Below are positions 1-9,196 of a stretch of 64,000 nucleotides of DNA, piece after piece; position 1 is the stretch's first letter; each line of letters opens with the position of its first letter. The notes under the pieces were generated by a model, which was not told the origin of the DNA, did not search any database, and saw only the letters and a list, made by a program, of their open reading frames with translations. Source of the stretch: an uncultured bacterium (GTDB taxonomy: Bacteria > Planctomycetota > Phycisphaerae > Phycisphaerales > UBA1924); the NCBI GenBank assembly GCA_903834785.1, contig CAILKP010000009.1:1-64000 (forward strand), read 5' to 3'. A program made the position numbers and the translations under genes.

Positions 1-48
1 GCAAGCCGGGCTCCCTCCCCCCACTTCAGGGCGAGCAACACCGCTACG

Positions 49-76
49 TTGACGCACGACTTTCAACCGCTATACT
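49..76 (+). promoter_or_regulatory. Sigma-70-type promoter of the ars operon
   Basis: A -35 box TTGACG (49-54) and a -10 box TATACT (71-76) are separated by 16 bases. Both are close to the vegetative sigma-70 consensus. Transcription should begin near position 83, so the two ATGs at 80 and 83 would have no leader and the ATG at 110 is the more likely arsR start. Confidence 0.7.
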
Positions 77-94
77 TGCATGATGGTGCAAGTA
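73..94. promoter_or_regulatory. ArsR operator, perfect 8-bp inverted repeat
   Basis: TACTTGCA (73-80) and TGCAAGTA (87-94) form a perfect inverted repeat with a 6-base spacer. It overlaps the -10 box and the predicted transcription start. ArsR/SmtB repressors bind such palindromes as dimers and block RNA polymerase, so this is the expected autoregulatory operator, released by As(III). Confidence 0.75.
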
Positions 95-109
95 CGCAAA
101 CAACAGCCC

Positions 110-577
110 ATGTCCCCCAGCCAGGCCTCCAGCTGCTGCGGCCCGGCCGATCACCTCTTGGACCCCGAGCTCTTCAAGGCCCTGGGTGACCCCACCCGCA
201 CCCAGCTCCTGGGCTGCCTCATCAAGTGCGGCCGCGCCTGCTCGGTCAGCGAGCTGGCCGCCTGCTGCCATGTCGACCTCTCGGTCGTCTCCCGCCACCT
301 TCAGCACCTCGAACGCGCCGGCCTGCTCGAAGGCTCCAAGGCCGGCCGCACCGTCTCGTACATCGTCCGCTACCAGCACCTCGCCAGCCTGCTCCGCTCA
401 CTGGCTGAGGCCATCTCCTCGCACCAGCCTACCGATGCGGCCGCCTGCACCGGCCCGTGCAACTGCTCTGCCCCCATCACCATCACTGTCGCCAAGAAGG
501 CTCCCGCCGCCGGAACTTCATCCGCCCGCATCGCTCCCCGCACCACCCCCCGCACCCTCAAAGCCAGGAAGTCCTGA
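110..577 (+). CDS. arsR: ArsR-family metalloregulator
   Basis: Transcriptional repressor of the ars operon. The winged helix-turn-helix runs from about residue 18 to 95 (LFKALGDPTRTQLLGCL, then the recognition helix DLSVVSRHLQHLERAGL). Two vicinal cysteine pairs, SSCCG near the N-terminus and AACCH next to the recognition helix, plus Cys in KCGRACS are candidate As(III) ligands; their arrangement is not the classic ELCVCDL site. After the wing the protein continues about 55 residues as an Ala/Pro/Lys-rich basic tail with a CTGPCNC cluster, longer than usual ArsR. The start at 110 is chosen because upstream ATGs (80, 83) lie inside the operator; no clear Shine-Dalgarno is visible. arsC follows 4 bases after the stop. 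Confidence 0.9.
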   Translation: MSPSQASSCCGPADHLLDPELFKALGDPTRTQLLGCLIKCGRACSVSELAACCHVDLSVVSRHLQHLERAGLLEGSKAGRTVSYIVRYQHLASLLRSLAEAISSHQPTDAAACTGPCNCSAPITITVAKKAPAAGTSSARIAPRTTPRTLKARKS

Positions 578-581
578 CACC

Positions 582-1028
<447 letters not shown>

Positions 1029-1067
1029 CCAGACCGCACCAACCTCCCGCAGAACAAGGAACCACCC

Positions 1068-1442
1068 ATGTCCACCCTCAAAGTCTTCGATCCGCCCATG
1101 TGCTGCACCTCCGGCGTCTGCGGCAGCGAGCCCGACCCCACACTCGCCCGCTTTGCCGCCGATCTCAAGTGGCTCCAGCTTCAGGGCATCAGCATCGAGC
1201 GCTACACCCTCAGCCAGCAGCCCGACAAGTTCACCGCTGAGCCCGCCGTGCTCTCGGCCATCAGCACGGCCAGCACCGCCGCGCTGCCCATCGTCATGCT
1301 CGACGGCCAGGTCGTCGCCGCCCGTGCGTACCCCAGCCGCGAGCAGCTCACCGCCATCGTCGGCCTGGCCGCACCGCTCGCCGCGGAGTCCAAGGGCAAG
1401 AGCGGTGGCGGCTGCTGCTGCGGCCCCTCGGGGTGCTGCTGA
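1068..1442 (+). CDS. arsD: ArsD arsenite metallochaperone
   Basis: Binds cytosolic As(III) and passes it to ArsA, raising the pump's affinity. Cys12, Cys13 and Cys18 (MCCTSGVC) match exactly the three essential cysteines of the plasmid R773 ArsD. The C-terminus ends in vicinal cysteine clusters (GGCCCGPSGCC), as in R773-type ArsD. Length of 124 residues is typical. A good ribosome site AAGGA lies 7 bases before the ATG. The next gene is its partner arsA, 33 bases on. Confidence 0.93.
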   Translation: MSTLKVFDPPMCCTSGVCGSEPDPTLARFAADLKWLQLQGISIERYTLSQQPDKFTAEPAVLSAISTASTAALPIVMLDGQVVAARAYPSREQLTAIVGLAAPLAAESKGKSGGGCCCGPSGCC

Positions 1443-1475
1443 GGTATCACGAGCACAAACAAGAAAGCGTCTCTC

Positions 1476-3323
1476 ATGGACTTCTACGCCGACTTCATCA
1501 TCGCTCCCACGCGCTACCTGTTCTTCACCGGCAAGGGCGGTGTCGGCAAGACCTCGCTGGCCTGCGCATCGGCCGTCACCCTCGCCCAGCGCGGCCTCCG
1601 CGTGCTGCTGGTCAGCACCGATCCGGCTTCCAACCTCGATGATGTCTTCGGGATCCGCCTGACCTCCACCCCCGCCGCCGTGCCCGGCGCGCCCGGGCTT
1701 GAGGCCATCAACATCGACCCTGAAGCCGCCGCCCGCGCCTATCGCGACCGCGTCGTCGGCCCCTACCGCGGCGTTCTCCCGGCCGATGCCATCAGCCACA
1801 TGGAAGAGCAGCTCTCGGGCTCCTGCACCGTGGAGATCGCCGCCTTCGACGAGTTCACCGGTCTGCTGACCAGCGATGAGATCACCGCCCGCTACGACCA
1901 CATCATCTTCGATACCGCGCCCACCGGCCACACCCTGCGGTTGCTGGCCCTGCCCGCCGCGTGGTCCGGCTTCCTGCAATCCAGCACGCAGGGCACCTCC
2001 TGCCTGGGACCGCTCTCGGGCCTGAACTCCCAGAAGCACCGCTACGAAGCCACCGTCAAGGCCTTGGGCGATGCAGCGCAGACCACCTTCATCCTGGTGG
2101 CCCGGGCCGAGCCCGCCGCCCTGCGCGAGGCCGATCGCGCCGCTGGTGAACTGGCCGCACTGGGCCTGCGCAACCAGCGCTTGGTCATCAACGCGGTCTT
2201 CGTCCCCGCCGTCGCCGACGATCCCGTGGCCAAGGCCATGGCCGCCCGCAATCAGGACGCCCTGGCCCACATGCCGCCCGGGCTGCTGAGCATGCCCCGC
2301 ACCATCATCCCGCTCAAGCCCAGCAACTTCGTCGGCCTCAATGCCCTGGCCAGACTGCTGCTGGATGATCCGACGCCCGCGATCCCGGCCGATGCCCTCG
2401 ATGGCGAGACCGCTGACACACGGCCCCGCACCGCCGCACCGATGCTCCCGCCGATGCCCTCTCTGGCTGATCTCATCGACCAGCTCGAAGCACCCGGCCA
2501 CGGCGCGATCCTGACCATGGGCAAGGGCGGCGTCGGCAAGACCACCATCGCCGCCGCCATCGCCGTCGAACTCGCCCGCCGCGGCCACGAGGTCCACCTC
2601 ACCACCACCGATCCGGCCGCCCACATCGCCGCGGCAGTCGGCGGCGGCACGCTGCCCAACCTCACTGTCGACCGCATCGACCCCCAGGCCGAGACAGCCA
2701 TCTACCGCGACAGTGTCCTGGCCGCCTCATCCAAGGACCTCGATGCCGCCGGCCTCGCGCTACTCGAGGAGGACCTGCGCTCACCCTGCACCGAGGAAGT
2801 CGCCGTCTTCCGCGCCTTTGCCCGCGTACTCAACGAAGCCCGCCGCCGCTTCGTGGTCATCGACACCGCCCCCACCGGCCACACCCTGCTTCTGCTCGAT
2901 GCCACCGGCTCGTATCACCGCGAGATGGTGCGTCAGACCGCCGGCCGCACCGGCATCACCGCCGTCAGCACGCCGCTGATGAAGCTGCAGGATCCGGTTC
3001 ACACCAAAGTCATCATCGTCACCCTGGCCGAGAACACCCCCGTGCTCGAGGCCGCCCGGCTCCAGGACGACCTCCGCCGGGCGAACATCGAGCCCTACGC
3101 CTGGGTCATCAGCAGCTCGCTGGCCGCCACCGGCACGACCGACCCGCTGCTGCTGGCCCGCGCCCGCGCCGAAGTGCCGATGATTAACAACGTGCGCCGC
3201 CAGCGCACCAGCCGCACCTTCATCGTCCCCTGGCAGGCCGAGCCGCCCGTCGGCCCCGAGTCGCTCCGCCGGCTCATCGGCCAACCCGCCGCCATGCCCG
3301 CCATCGCCGTCATCGCCTCATAG
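1476..3323 (+). CDS. arsA: ArsA arsenite-stimulated ATPase, two-domain
   Basis: Catalytic subunit of arsenite efflux. It has the duplicated A1-A2 build: P-loops GKGGVGKT at residues 19-26 and 349-356, and signal-transduction motifs DTAPTGHT at about 146-153 and 463-470. Cys117, Cys176 and Cys438 sit in contexts matching the three metalloid-binding cysteines Cys113, Cys172 and Cys422 of R773 ArsA, so allosteric As(III) activation should be intact. Length 615 aa is close to the 583 aa R773 enzyme. ArsA normally docks on the membrane pump ArsB or Acr3; neither is encoded in the window, although DNA upstream of position 1 is not seen. Confidence 0.95.
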   Translation: MDFYADFIIAPTRYLFFTGKGGVGKTSLACASAVTLAQRGLRVLLVSTDPASNLDDVFGIRLTSTPAAVPGAPGLEAINIDPEAAARAYRDRVVGPYRGVLPADAISHMEEQLSGSCTVEIAAFDEFTGLLTSDEITARYDHIIFDTAPTGHTLRLLALPAAWSGFLQSSTQGTSCLGPLSGLNSQKHRYEATVKALGDAAQTTFILVARAEPAALREADRAAGELAALGLRNQRLVINAVFVPAVADDPVAKAMAARNQDALAHMPPGLLSMPRTIIPLKPSNFVGLNALARLLLDDPTPAIPADALDGETADTRPRTAAPMLPPMPSLADLIDQLEAPGHGAILTMGKGGVGKTTIAAAIAVELARRGHEVHLTTTDPAAHIAAAVGGGTLPNLTVDRIDPQAETAIYRDSVLAASSKDLDAAGLALLEEDLRSPCTEEVAVFRAFARVLNEARRRFVVIDTAPTGHTLLLLDATGSYHREMVRQTAGRTGITAVSTPLMKLQDPVHTKVIIVTLAENTPVLEAARLQDDLRRANIEPYAWVISSSLAATGTTDPLLLARARAEVPMINNVRRQRTSRTFIVPWQAEPPVGPESLRRLIGQPAAMPAIAVIAS

Positions 3324-3385
3324 GTTCACTCGGTCCCACCTCACCCCGCTCAGCCCGCACCCACCTCCAACCTCACACGATCCCC

Positions 3386-3832
3386 ATGAGCACGACAACC
3401 ACCAAACCTGTGGTGCTGTTCCTCTGCACCGGAAACTCCGCCCGCAGTCAGATGGCCGAGGCCCTGCTCCGCACTCGCGCCGGTGACCGATTCACGATTC
3501 ACAGTGCCGGGCTCGAGCCCAAGGGCGTCCACCCAGTGACCATCCAGGTGCTCGCCGAACTCGGCCTGCCCACCGAGGCGATGCGGTCCAAGCCCTCGAC
3601 CGATTTCCTGGGAAAGGTCAAGATCACCTACGCCGTCGTCGTCTGCGACAGTGCCCAGCGATCATGCCCCAAGGTGTTCCCCTTCACCTTCAACATGCTC
3701 TACTGGCCCTTTGAGGATCCCGCGGCATTCGTCGGGACGCCCGAGCAGCAACTCGAGAAGTTCCGCCAGGTCCGCGATCAGATCGCCGAACGGCTCGACC
3801 AGTGGCTCGTCGAGCTGGAGACGACGAAGTGA
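3386..3832 (+). CDS. arsC: Arsenate reductase / low-MW phosphatase-like (second copy)
   Basis: Second protein with the low-molecular-weight phosphatase fold: P-loop [16 protein letters not shown], followed by [11 protein letters not shown] and [16 protein letters not shown]. The P-loop Ala replaces the Cys present in the first copy, a common variant in ArsC proteins. Cys residues in [10 protein letters not shown] keep the pair needed for the thioredoxin-linked disulfide relay. 148 residues. Its stop overlaps the GTG start of the aquaporin by 4 bases, so the two are translationally coupled. Two ArsCs in one operon may differ in reductant or substrate; this is not decidable from sequence. Confidence 0.88.
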   Translation: MSTTTTKPVVLFLCTGNSARSQMAEALLRTRAGDRFTIHSAGLEPKGVHPVTIQVLAELGLPTEAMRSKPSTDFLGKVKITYAVVVCDSAQRSCPKVFPFTFNMLYWPFEDPAAFVGTPEQQLEKFRQVRDQIAERLDQWLVELETTK

Positions 3833-4503
3833 ACAAACTCGCCGCCGAACTGCTCGGCACCTTCATCCTCGTCTTTGCAGGCACCGGCGCCATCGTCGTC
3901 AACCAGGTCACCGGCGGGGCCATCGGTCACGCCGGCATCGCCCTGACCTTCGGCCTGGTGGTCATGGCCCTCATCTACGCGCTGGGTGACATCTCCGGCT
4001 GCCACCTCAACCCCGCCGTCACCCTGGCCTTCACCGCCGCAGGGCGCTTCCCGGCCCGTGATGCCCTCCCCTACGCCGCGGCACAACTCACCGGCGCCCT
4101 GGCCGCCTCGGGCCTGCTGGCCCTGCTGTTCCCGCTTTCGGAAACCGCCGGGGCCACGCTCGGCGCCACACTGCCCCGCGGCAGCAACCTCCAATCCTTA
4201 ATACTGGAAGCGGTGCTCACCTTCATCCTCATGCTCGTGATCCTGGCCGTCTCCAGCGGACCCAAAGAAAAGGGCGTCATGGCCGGTATCGCCATCGGTG
4301 CCGTCGTCGGGCTCGAGGCCATGTTCGCCGGCCCCATCTGCGGCGCTTCCATGAACCCCGCCCGCTCCATCGGCCCCGCCGTGGTGAGCGGAAACCTCGG
4401 CGGCCTCTGGATTTACATCCTGGGTCCCATCGCCGGTGCTCTGGCCGCAATCCCGGCACATCGCCTGATTTCTCCCCAGAACCCGCCCGTCAGGGCAGCC
4501 TGA
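3829..4503 (+). CDS. aqpS: Aquaglyceroporin-type MIP channel (AqpS-like)
   Basis: Six-helix membrane channel of the major intrinsic protein family. Both half-helix signatures are present, [10 protein letters not shown] near residue 60 and MNPARSIGP near 175. In ars operons such channels (AqpS of Sinorhizobium) let As(OH)3 run out of the cell after ArsC reduces arsenate. The GTG start at 3829 overlaps the arsC stop (GTGA), giving 224 residues; an in-frame upstream start would only add residues encoded inside arsC. The position right behind arsC supports an arsenic role. Confidence 0.88.
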   Translation: MNKLAAELLGTFILVFAGTGAIVVNQVTGGAIGHAGIALTFGLVVMALIYALGDISGCHLNPAVTLAFTAAGRFPARDALPYAAAQLTGALAASGLLALLFPLSETAGATLGATLPRGSNLQSLILEAVLTFILMLVILAVSSGPKEKGVMAGIAIGAVVGLEAMFAGPICGASMNPARSIGPAVVSGNLGGLWIYILGPIAGALAAIPAHRLISPQNPPVRAA

Positions 4504-4670
4504 GGGACAATCCTGTCAGAACCGCCCGCCAGCCGGGCAGTCGGGCTGCCTACCGTCCAATAACCTACCTTCGGCGGACTTGTTGACCGCCAGCAAGGTG
4601 AAGATCTGACGCCCGGCTCTCTGCACCGTGCAACCGGGGCGATACACTCGTCGGATCGGAGTTACGAGCA

Positions 4671-5030
4671 ATGCCCACCAGCGAATCCCGCATCAAGGTC
4701 AAGCGCGAAGGCGCCATCATCGAGGTGTTCTTCCGCGACCGGAACATCCTGGACGAGGCGAACATCCAGCAGATTGAAGAGGAAATCCGCGCTCTGATCG
4801 AGGCGGAGAAGAACCCCAAGCTGCTGATCAACTTCACCGATGTCGACCACCTGTCGTCGGCCGCACTCGGCAAGCTGATCACCATCAACAACAAGGTCCG
4901 CTCCCTGAGCGGCCAGCTCAAGCTGTCCAACATCGACAAGCAGATCTACGACGTGTTCCGGATCACGAAGCTCAACAAGATCTTCGATATCCACGACACC
5001 TCCGAGCAGGCGCGGGCGACGTTCAAGTAA
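4671..5030 (+). CDS. STAS-domain anti-sigma factor antagonist
   Basis: A 119-residue SpoIIAA/RsbV-like protein. The loop HLSSAALGKL (residues 60-69) aligns with the phosphorylation loop F-x-D-S-S-G-L-G, putting the acceptor at Ser63; the usual Asp and second Ser are replaced by Ser and Ala, so phosphorylation control may differ from Bacillus. The next gene encodes an RsbW-like kinase, its probable partner. GGAG lies about 10 bases before the ATG. The target sigma factor or effector is not in the immediate vicinity. Confidence 0.85.
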   Translation: MPTSESRIKVKREGAIIEVFFRDRNILDEANIQQIEEEIRALIEAEKNPKLLINFTDVDHLSSAALGKLITINNKVRSLSGQLKLSNIDKQIYDVFRITKLNKIFDIHDTSEQARATFK

Positions 5031-5129
5031 GCCGGCCTCGGGCGGCTGGCTTCCCAGTCGCAGCCCAGACCATCGGCTCGGCATCCGAACCCCATACGCC
5101 GCAGCGCACCACGCCAGGCAGAACCACGA

Positions 5130-5666
5130 GTGAACGGGCAACGCACGACTGACCAGCACGGCGACGCGGAGCAGCAGGGAGCAATCCCCGCCAGCAAAAC
5201 GGGCGTCGAGCAGGTTCTCTCTGCCGCCTCCAAGCCGTTCGCCCTGGAAACCGCGACAATGCACCCGGCCAACAGCCGGCAGGACATCCTCGCCGTCGAG
5301 GAAGCCGTCCTCAGCGCTCTGGTCCGCAATGGCTACGACGAGGCCAGTCGCTTTGCGATCCGCCTGGCACTGGAAGAGGGGATCGTCAACGCTTTCCTCC
5401 ACGGCCACCGCGGCCTGCCCAACGAAACCACACTGACCGTCCACTACGCCGTCACCCCGGACGAAACGACCCTCTCCATCACCGATCAGGGACCCGGCTT
5501 CAACCCCGCCTCCGTCCCCGACCCCACGCTGGATGAGAACCTGGAACTGCCCAGCGGCCGCGGCCTCATGCTTATGCGGGCCTACATGAACGGCGGCGTC
5601 CACCACGAAAACGGCGGCAGCACCCTGGTCATGAAGTACCTGCGCAACGGCCCATCCGCCGAGTAA
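5130..5666 (+). CDS. RsbW-like anti-sigma ATP-binding kinase
   Basis: HATPase_c domain of the anti-sigma regulatory factor type. The N-box is LEEGIVNAFLHG (residues 81-92, Asn87), the G1 box DQGPGF (119-124) and the G2 box GRGLMLMR (143-150). The first 45 residues are not conserved in appearance. The start is a GTG at 5130. It lies 100 bases after the STAS gene, so the two form a partner-switching pair: the kinase would bind a sigma factor or other effector, or phosphorylate the STAS protein. A hairpin follows at 5719. Confidence 0.87.
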   Translation: MNGQRTTDQHGDAEQQGAIPASKTGVEQVLSAASKPFALETATMHPANSRQDILAVEEAVLSALVRNGYDEASRFAIRLALEEGIVNAFLHGHRGLPNETTLTVHYAVTPDETTLSITDQGPGFNPASVPDPTLDENLELPSGRGLMLMRAYMNGGVHHENGGSTLVMKYLRNGPSAE

Positions 5667-5718
5667 TCTGACGGGCACCCTCGCACTCGACCTCGCCCCA
5701 CAATCCACGCCGGAACAG

Positions 5719-5755
5719 AAAAGGCCCGACTCATCGCTGAACCGGGCCCTTGTGT
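5719..5755. terminator. Bidirectional hairpin terminator
   Basis: GGCCCG (5723-5728) pairs with CGGGCC (5743-5748), flanked by AAAA before and TT/TGTGTT after. It lies between the convergent RsbW-like gene and the PEP-CTERM gene and can serve both. Confidence 0.65.
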
Positions 5756-5779
5756 TGATTCTGTCACTGCCGATTCAGA

Positions 5780-6475
5780 TCACCGCCGGCGGCGGAAGGC
5801 CGCCAGGCCACCAAGGCCCAGCAGGGCCGCGGCACCGGGGGTGGGCACAGCCGTGCCCGTGATCGACACCATAAACGCGCTGGGTGTGCCGGGAGCGAAG
5901 GCCACCGGGCCGGCCGGCAGTTGCGTAACCGTGTTGTACGTGTAGAAGCGATCGGTAAAGTTGGAGCCCACCGTGCCGCCGCTGACGATGCGCCAGCCGT
6001 TCTCCGTGCTGATGTTCGACAACTGCACGCCGATGAACAGGCCGGAGAAGTTCGGCGTCGCGCCGGCGATCAGGCTGTTGAGCGCCATCGTCACCGTGCT
6101 GTTGACCGAGACCAGTTCGGTGACAAAGCCGGTGCCGGCGCGGGCGGCCAGCGAGACGGTGCCGAGCAGGACCGGCGTGCCCACGGCGCCGGGGGTGGTC
6201 AGGTCGGTGCCGATCATCGGCGCTGCCCAGATGCTCACATCCGTTGCCGGTGCCGCCGCAGTGCGGCGGATGCCGACGGTGACGGTGTCCAGCGTGATGG
6301 CCGTGTTGCCGCCAAGCAGCGTGTTGGAGATGAACGCATCGTCGAACGCAACCGTGGTCGCGCTGGCCGGGTTGTACCGAGAGCCCGTCTGCGTATCCCA
6401 GTTGTAGAAGACCTGGGCGTTGGCAGCCCCGGCCAGTGAGCTCAGCACAGCAGCAGCAATGATCGCGTTCTTCAT
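5780..6475 (-). CDS. Exported PEP-CTERM-like protein
   Basis: 231 residues. The N-terminus (MKNAIIAAAVLSSLAGAANAQ) is a Sec signal peptide with cleavage after ANA. The C-terminus has a PTPG motif, a short Gly/Ala/Leu transmembrane stretch and RRRR, the tripartite sorting signal of PEP-CTERM proteins with PTPG replacing PEP. The body (about 22-205) is a beta-rich sequence without a recognised catalytic motif. In the family such proteins are exported and handled by an exosortase; none is present in this window. GGAG lies upstream of the ATG. Function unknown. Confidence 0.8.
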   Translation of the reverse strand: MKNAIIAAAVLSSLAGAANAQVFYNWDTQTGSRYNPASATTVAFDDAFISNTLLGGNTAITLDTVTVGIRRTAAAPATDVSIWAAPMIGTDLTTPGAVGTPVLLGTVSLAARAGTGFVTELVSVNSTVTMALNSLIAGATPNFSGLFIGVQLSNISTENGWRIVSGGTVGSNFTDRFYTYNTVTQLPAGPVAFAPGTPSAFMVSITGTAVPTPGAAALLGLGGLAAFRRRR

Positions 6476-6803
6476 CTCTTGTTCTCCGGGGCAAGTGGTG
6501 TTTCATCACCGCCAGGCGATCGATGTGGCTTGCCGCACCTTCGGTGCAGGCCTCTGGCCGCTACCGCTGGGTACCGCTTGGCACATCAGCCTCTGGCGTG
6601 GCGTTCTCTCGTCTCGCTCGCCGGACAAACTACCACACCCCTCGGCCGCAGCAAGGACTCTTCAAACAACACCGCACGCTCCGGCCACTGTCACGCGTTA
6701 TCACCCGCACCAGCCGTCGCCCGCAGCATCGCAGGCCCGCACCGCACGTCCGAGAGGCAGAACCGCCCCGCCGCGCCAGCACACGTACGAGCCAGAAAGA
6801 ACA
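6476..6803. other. Non-coding gap upstream of the PEP-CTERM gene
   Basis: About 330 bases between the start of the PEP-CTERM gene and the terminator of the large exported protein, both on the minus strand. It must hold the promoter of the former, but no convincing -35/-10 pair stands out. No gene seen. Confidence 0.4.
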
Positions 6804-6833
6804 AGGCCCGGCTCCATCGCGGAGCCGGGCCTT
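6804..6833 (-). terminator. Strong hairpin terminator of the large exported protein
   Basis: AAGGCCCGGCTCC and GGAGCCGGGCCTT form a 13-bp perfect stem around ATCGC. On the minus strand it ends in TTGTTCTTT. It lies 50 bases past the stop of the gene at 6884-9196. Confidence 0.75.
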
Positions 6834-6883
6834 GGTGATTTCAAAGTACATTCAGCTCAACGCTGCTCTCCGCAGCGGCCAGC

Positions 6884-9196
6884 TTACTTCTTGCTGCCAG
6901 TCAGCAGGCCGGTGATCGAGCCCGCATCCAGGTTCAGCGAGCCGATCAGGGCCGCCACGGCCGTGGCCTGCTCATCGGAGCCCTTGCCCGACAGCTCGAG
7001 CAGGCTCTTGACCTGACGCTCATCGAGCATGTTGCCGAACTTCTTGGCCGAGTCGGCCACCTTGTTCATCAGGGTCAGCTGCTCGGCCTCCTTGGCGTTG
7101 AGTGCAGCGTCCATCAGGGCCACCTGGGCCCGCTTGTCGGCGATCTTGCTCAGCGTGTCGGCGATGGCCGCCTTGAGCTCGCCCTTGGCCTTGCCCAGCG
7201 TCGCAGTCAGCGGGCCCGTCGCGTCGGCCACGGCGAACACCGTCGAGCCGCCCACGGCCAGATCACGCAGGGCCGCCAGAGCCTTGAGCTGGTAGGCCGT
7301 CACATCCTCAGCGCTCAGCTCGCCGCCGGCGGCGGTCACCAGCTGCTTGATGGCCTCGCCGGCCTGCTCGGGCTGGAAGCCGTCACCGGTCACGCGGACC
7401 AGCGGGTCGCCGTCATAGGTGCCGCCGAGCTCGAGCCGGCCCTGGGCCGAGAGGCCCGCCAGCACCGGCGTGGCCGCCAGACGGTTGTTGCTCTTGATGG
7501 CCTTGAGCGACTCACCAGTCGAGCCCGAGGGCAGAGCCAGAACAATCAGATCGATGCCGGCCGTCTCAGCGATGGCGCCGGAGACATCAGCCAGCGAGCG
7601 GCCCACGGGCAGCACGGTGTAGCCCTTGCCCTTGAGCGTGCCGGCGATTCCGTCACCGCGCTCCTTGCTGTCGGCCAGCACCACGGCGTACTTCGTCGCC
7701 GCATCGCGGATCAGCGAGCCCAGCACCGGCACAACGCGCTCGGCACCATCAAAGGTCGTCTGCGGCTGGCTCTGAGCCAGCACCAGCGCGGCCTCGGCCT
7801 GCACGCGGCGGCTGGGGTACATCAGGGCATTGAGCAGCGGGCGGCGGCCGTCAACCTCGGCAGTCAGCGTGGCCGAGCCGCCGGTCTTCTCGATGGCCGC
7901 GATGGCCTTGCGGGCCAGCGGGGTGTTCTTGCTGTCCAGGGCCTTGGCCAGGATGCGCTGGCCGGCGGCCGGACCCGCGGCAACGGCGTAGTACATCGCG
8001 TCGCGCTTGCCTTCACCGTAGATCGGGTGCTTGTATTCCTTGGGCGTGTCGAGCTCGCGCTGCAGGTTGCTGGCCAGCCAGGTCGTCAGAGCGCCAACGT
8101 TCGTCCCGTCGGCCTTCAGGGCGGCCTCGGCCGTCTTCATCGCCATGGTCTGGAAGTAGACCTCGGTCTTCACCGGCGTGGCCACCAGGCCCGTCTGCGA
8201 GGTGTAGGACCAGATCGGCTGCATCGCATCACGCGGGAAGGCGATCAGCGAATCCTGCTTCTTGGCGTACGCATCAGCCAGAGCCGCGTAACGGGCCGAG
8301 CTGGTCATCGCCGCATCACCCTTGCTCGTCAGGGCAGCCAGGGCCTTGGCAGCCGCGGCCTTGACCGAGTCGGTCTTGCCCGTGTTCACCATGTCCGCAA
8401 CAACCGGCACCGAGGCGGCCGAGGGAATCTGGGCCAGCACCGACAGCACCGTCTCCTGGCTTGCAGCCGGCAGGCCCGGCAGTGCCGCGGCAAGCGGCGC
8501 GACCGACTGACGGCCCAGGTCCAGCAGAACCTGCTTGATCTCGGCGAGCTTGGACAGGTCACCGCCACGCTCGATGGCCTGAACCAGCAGCGGGGTGGCG
8601 TATTCGCCGGCGGCAACCAGCCGCTCGCGGGCCAGCAGGCGGGCCCGCTGGCTGCCGGTCAGCTGGCCGATCGCGGCCTGAATCGAATCAACGTTGCGGG
8701 CCATCGCCAGCTTGCCGGCGTCGTACGCACGGGCGAGCTTGGAGGAAACATCAGCCAGGGTCGACGACCGCTGACCGCGGATCGTCGCGTCCTCGAACCG
8801 GGCCATCTCACCGGAGGCGTCGACGAAGCCGACGAAGGCCTCCAGCGTCAAGCCCTTGCCCTCAGCGGCGGTGCCGTAGGGGGCCTCAACCTTGGCCAGC
8901 AGTGCCGCACCGAACTGACTGGCCAGATCGGCCCGGTCGATGCGCACATAGTGGATGAAGTCCTTGACCAGCTGGTCATCCTTGAGCTTCTCGCCGCCGG
9001 CAGTCGCGGCCTTGTCCGCACCCTTGTCAGCAGCCTTGTCCGCGGGCTTCTCAGCCGCCTTGTCGGCCTTGGCCTTCTCGGCCTGCTTCTCAGCAACCTT
9101 GGCCGGTGACGTGTTCTGGGCAATCGCGACCGAGCCGCCAGCCAGAAGCAGGACCATGGCGGCGGACATGAGCGAGCAGCGGGAAACGTTCAGCAC
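6884..9196 (-). CDS. Large exported HEAT-like repeat protein, unknown function
   Basis: 770 residues from a GTG start at 9196. AAGGAG (9205-9210) with an 8-base spacer decides this start; the longer open frame upstream is non-coding. The N-terminus VLNVSRCSLMSAAMVLLLAGGSVAIAQ is a signal peptide. Residues 30-70 are Lys/Ala/Asp-rich low-complexity (repeats like AADKGADKAA). The rest is a helical, Ala/Leu-rich solenoid with repeats such as ALAALTSKGD and LNALMYPSRRVQAEAALVLAQ, typical of HEAT repeats. A stretch near 530-640 (YAVVLADSKERGDGIAGTL, VLPVGRSLADVSG) resembles a receiver-like alpha/beta fold. No catalytic motif recognised; likely a periplasmic scaffold. Confidence 0.72.
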   Translation of the reverse strand: MLNVSRCSLMSAAMVLLLAGGSVAIAQNTSPAKVAEKQAEKAKADKAAEKPADKAADKGADKAATAGGEKLKDDQLVKDFIHYVRIDRADLASQFGAALLAKVEAPYGTAAEGKGLTLEAFVGFVDASGEMARFEDATIRGQRSSTLADVSSKLARAYDAGKLAMARNVDSIQAAIGQLTGSQRARLLARERLVAAGEYATPLLVQAIERGGDLSKLAEIKQVLLDLGRQSVAPLAAALPGLPAASQETVLSVLAQIPSAASVPVVADMVNTGKTDSVKAAAAKALAALTSKGDAAMTSSARYAALADAYAKKQDSLIAFPRDAMQPIWSYTSQTGLVATPVKTEVYFQTMAMKTAEAALKADGTNVGALTTWLASNLQRELDTPKEYKHPIYGEGKRDAMYYAVAAGPAAGQRILAKALDSKNTPLARKAIAAIEKTGGSATLTAEVDGRRPLLNALMYPSRRVQAEAALVLAQSQPQTTFDGAERVVPVLGSLIRDAATKYAVVLADSKERGDGIAGTLKGKGYTVLPVGRSLADVSGAIAETAGIDLIVLALPSGSTGESLKAIKSNNRLAATPVLAGLSAQGRLELGGTYDGDPLVRVTGDGFQPEQAGEAIKQLVTAAGGELSAEDVTAYQLKALAALRDLAVGGSTVFAVADATGPLTATLGKAKGELKAAIADTLSKIADKRAQVALMDAALNAKEAEQLTLMNKVADSAKKFGNMLDERQVKSLLELSGKGSDEQATAVAALIGSLNLDAGSITGLLTGSKK

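Noticed and set aside
4662-5708. 348-residue minus-strand frame over the STAS and RsbW-like genes
   Set aside because: Antisense to two recognisable genes; its composition is that of a GC shadow.
8027-9109. 360-residue plus-strand frame within the exported repeat protein gene
   Set aside because: Arg/Gln/His-rich shadow without a start signal; the minus-strand gene has signal peptide, ribosome site and terminator.
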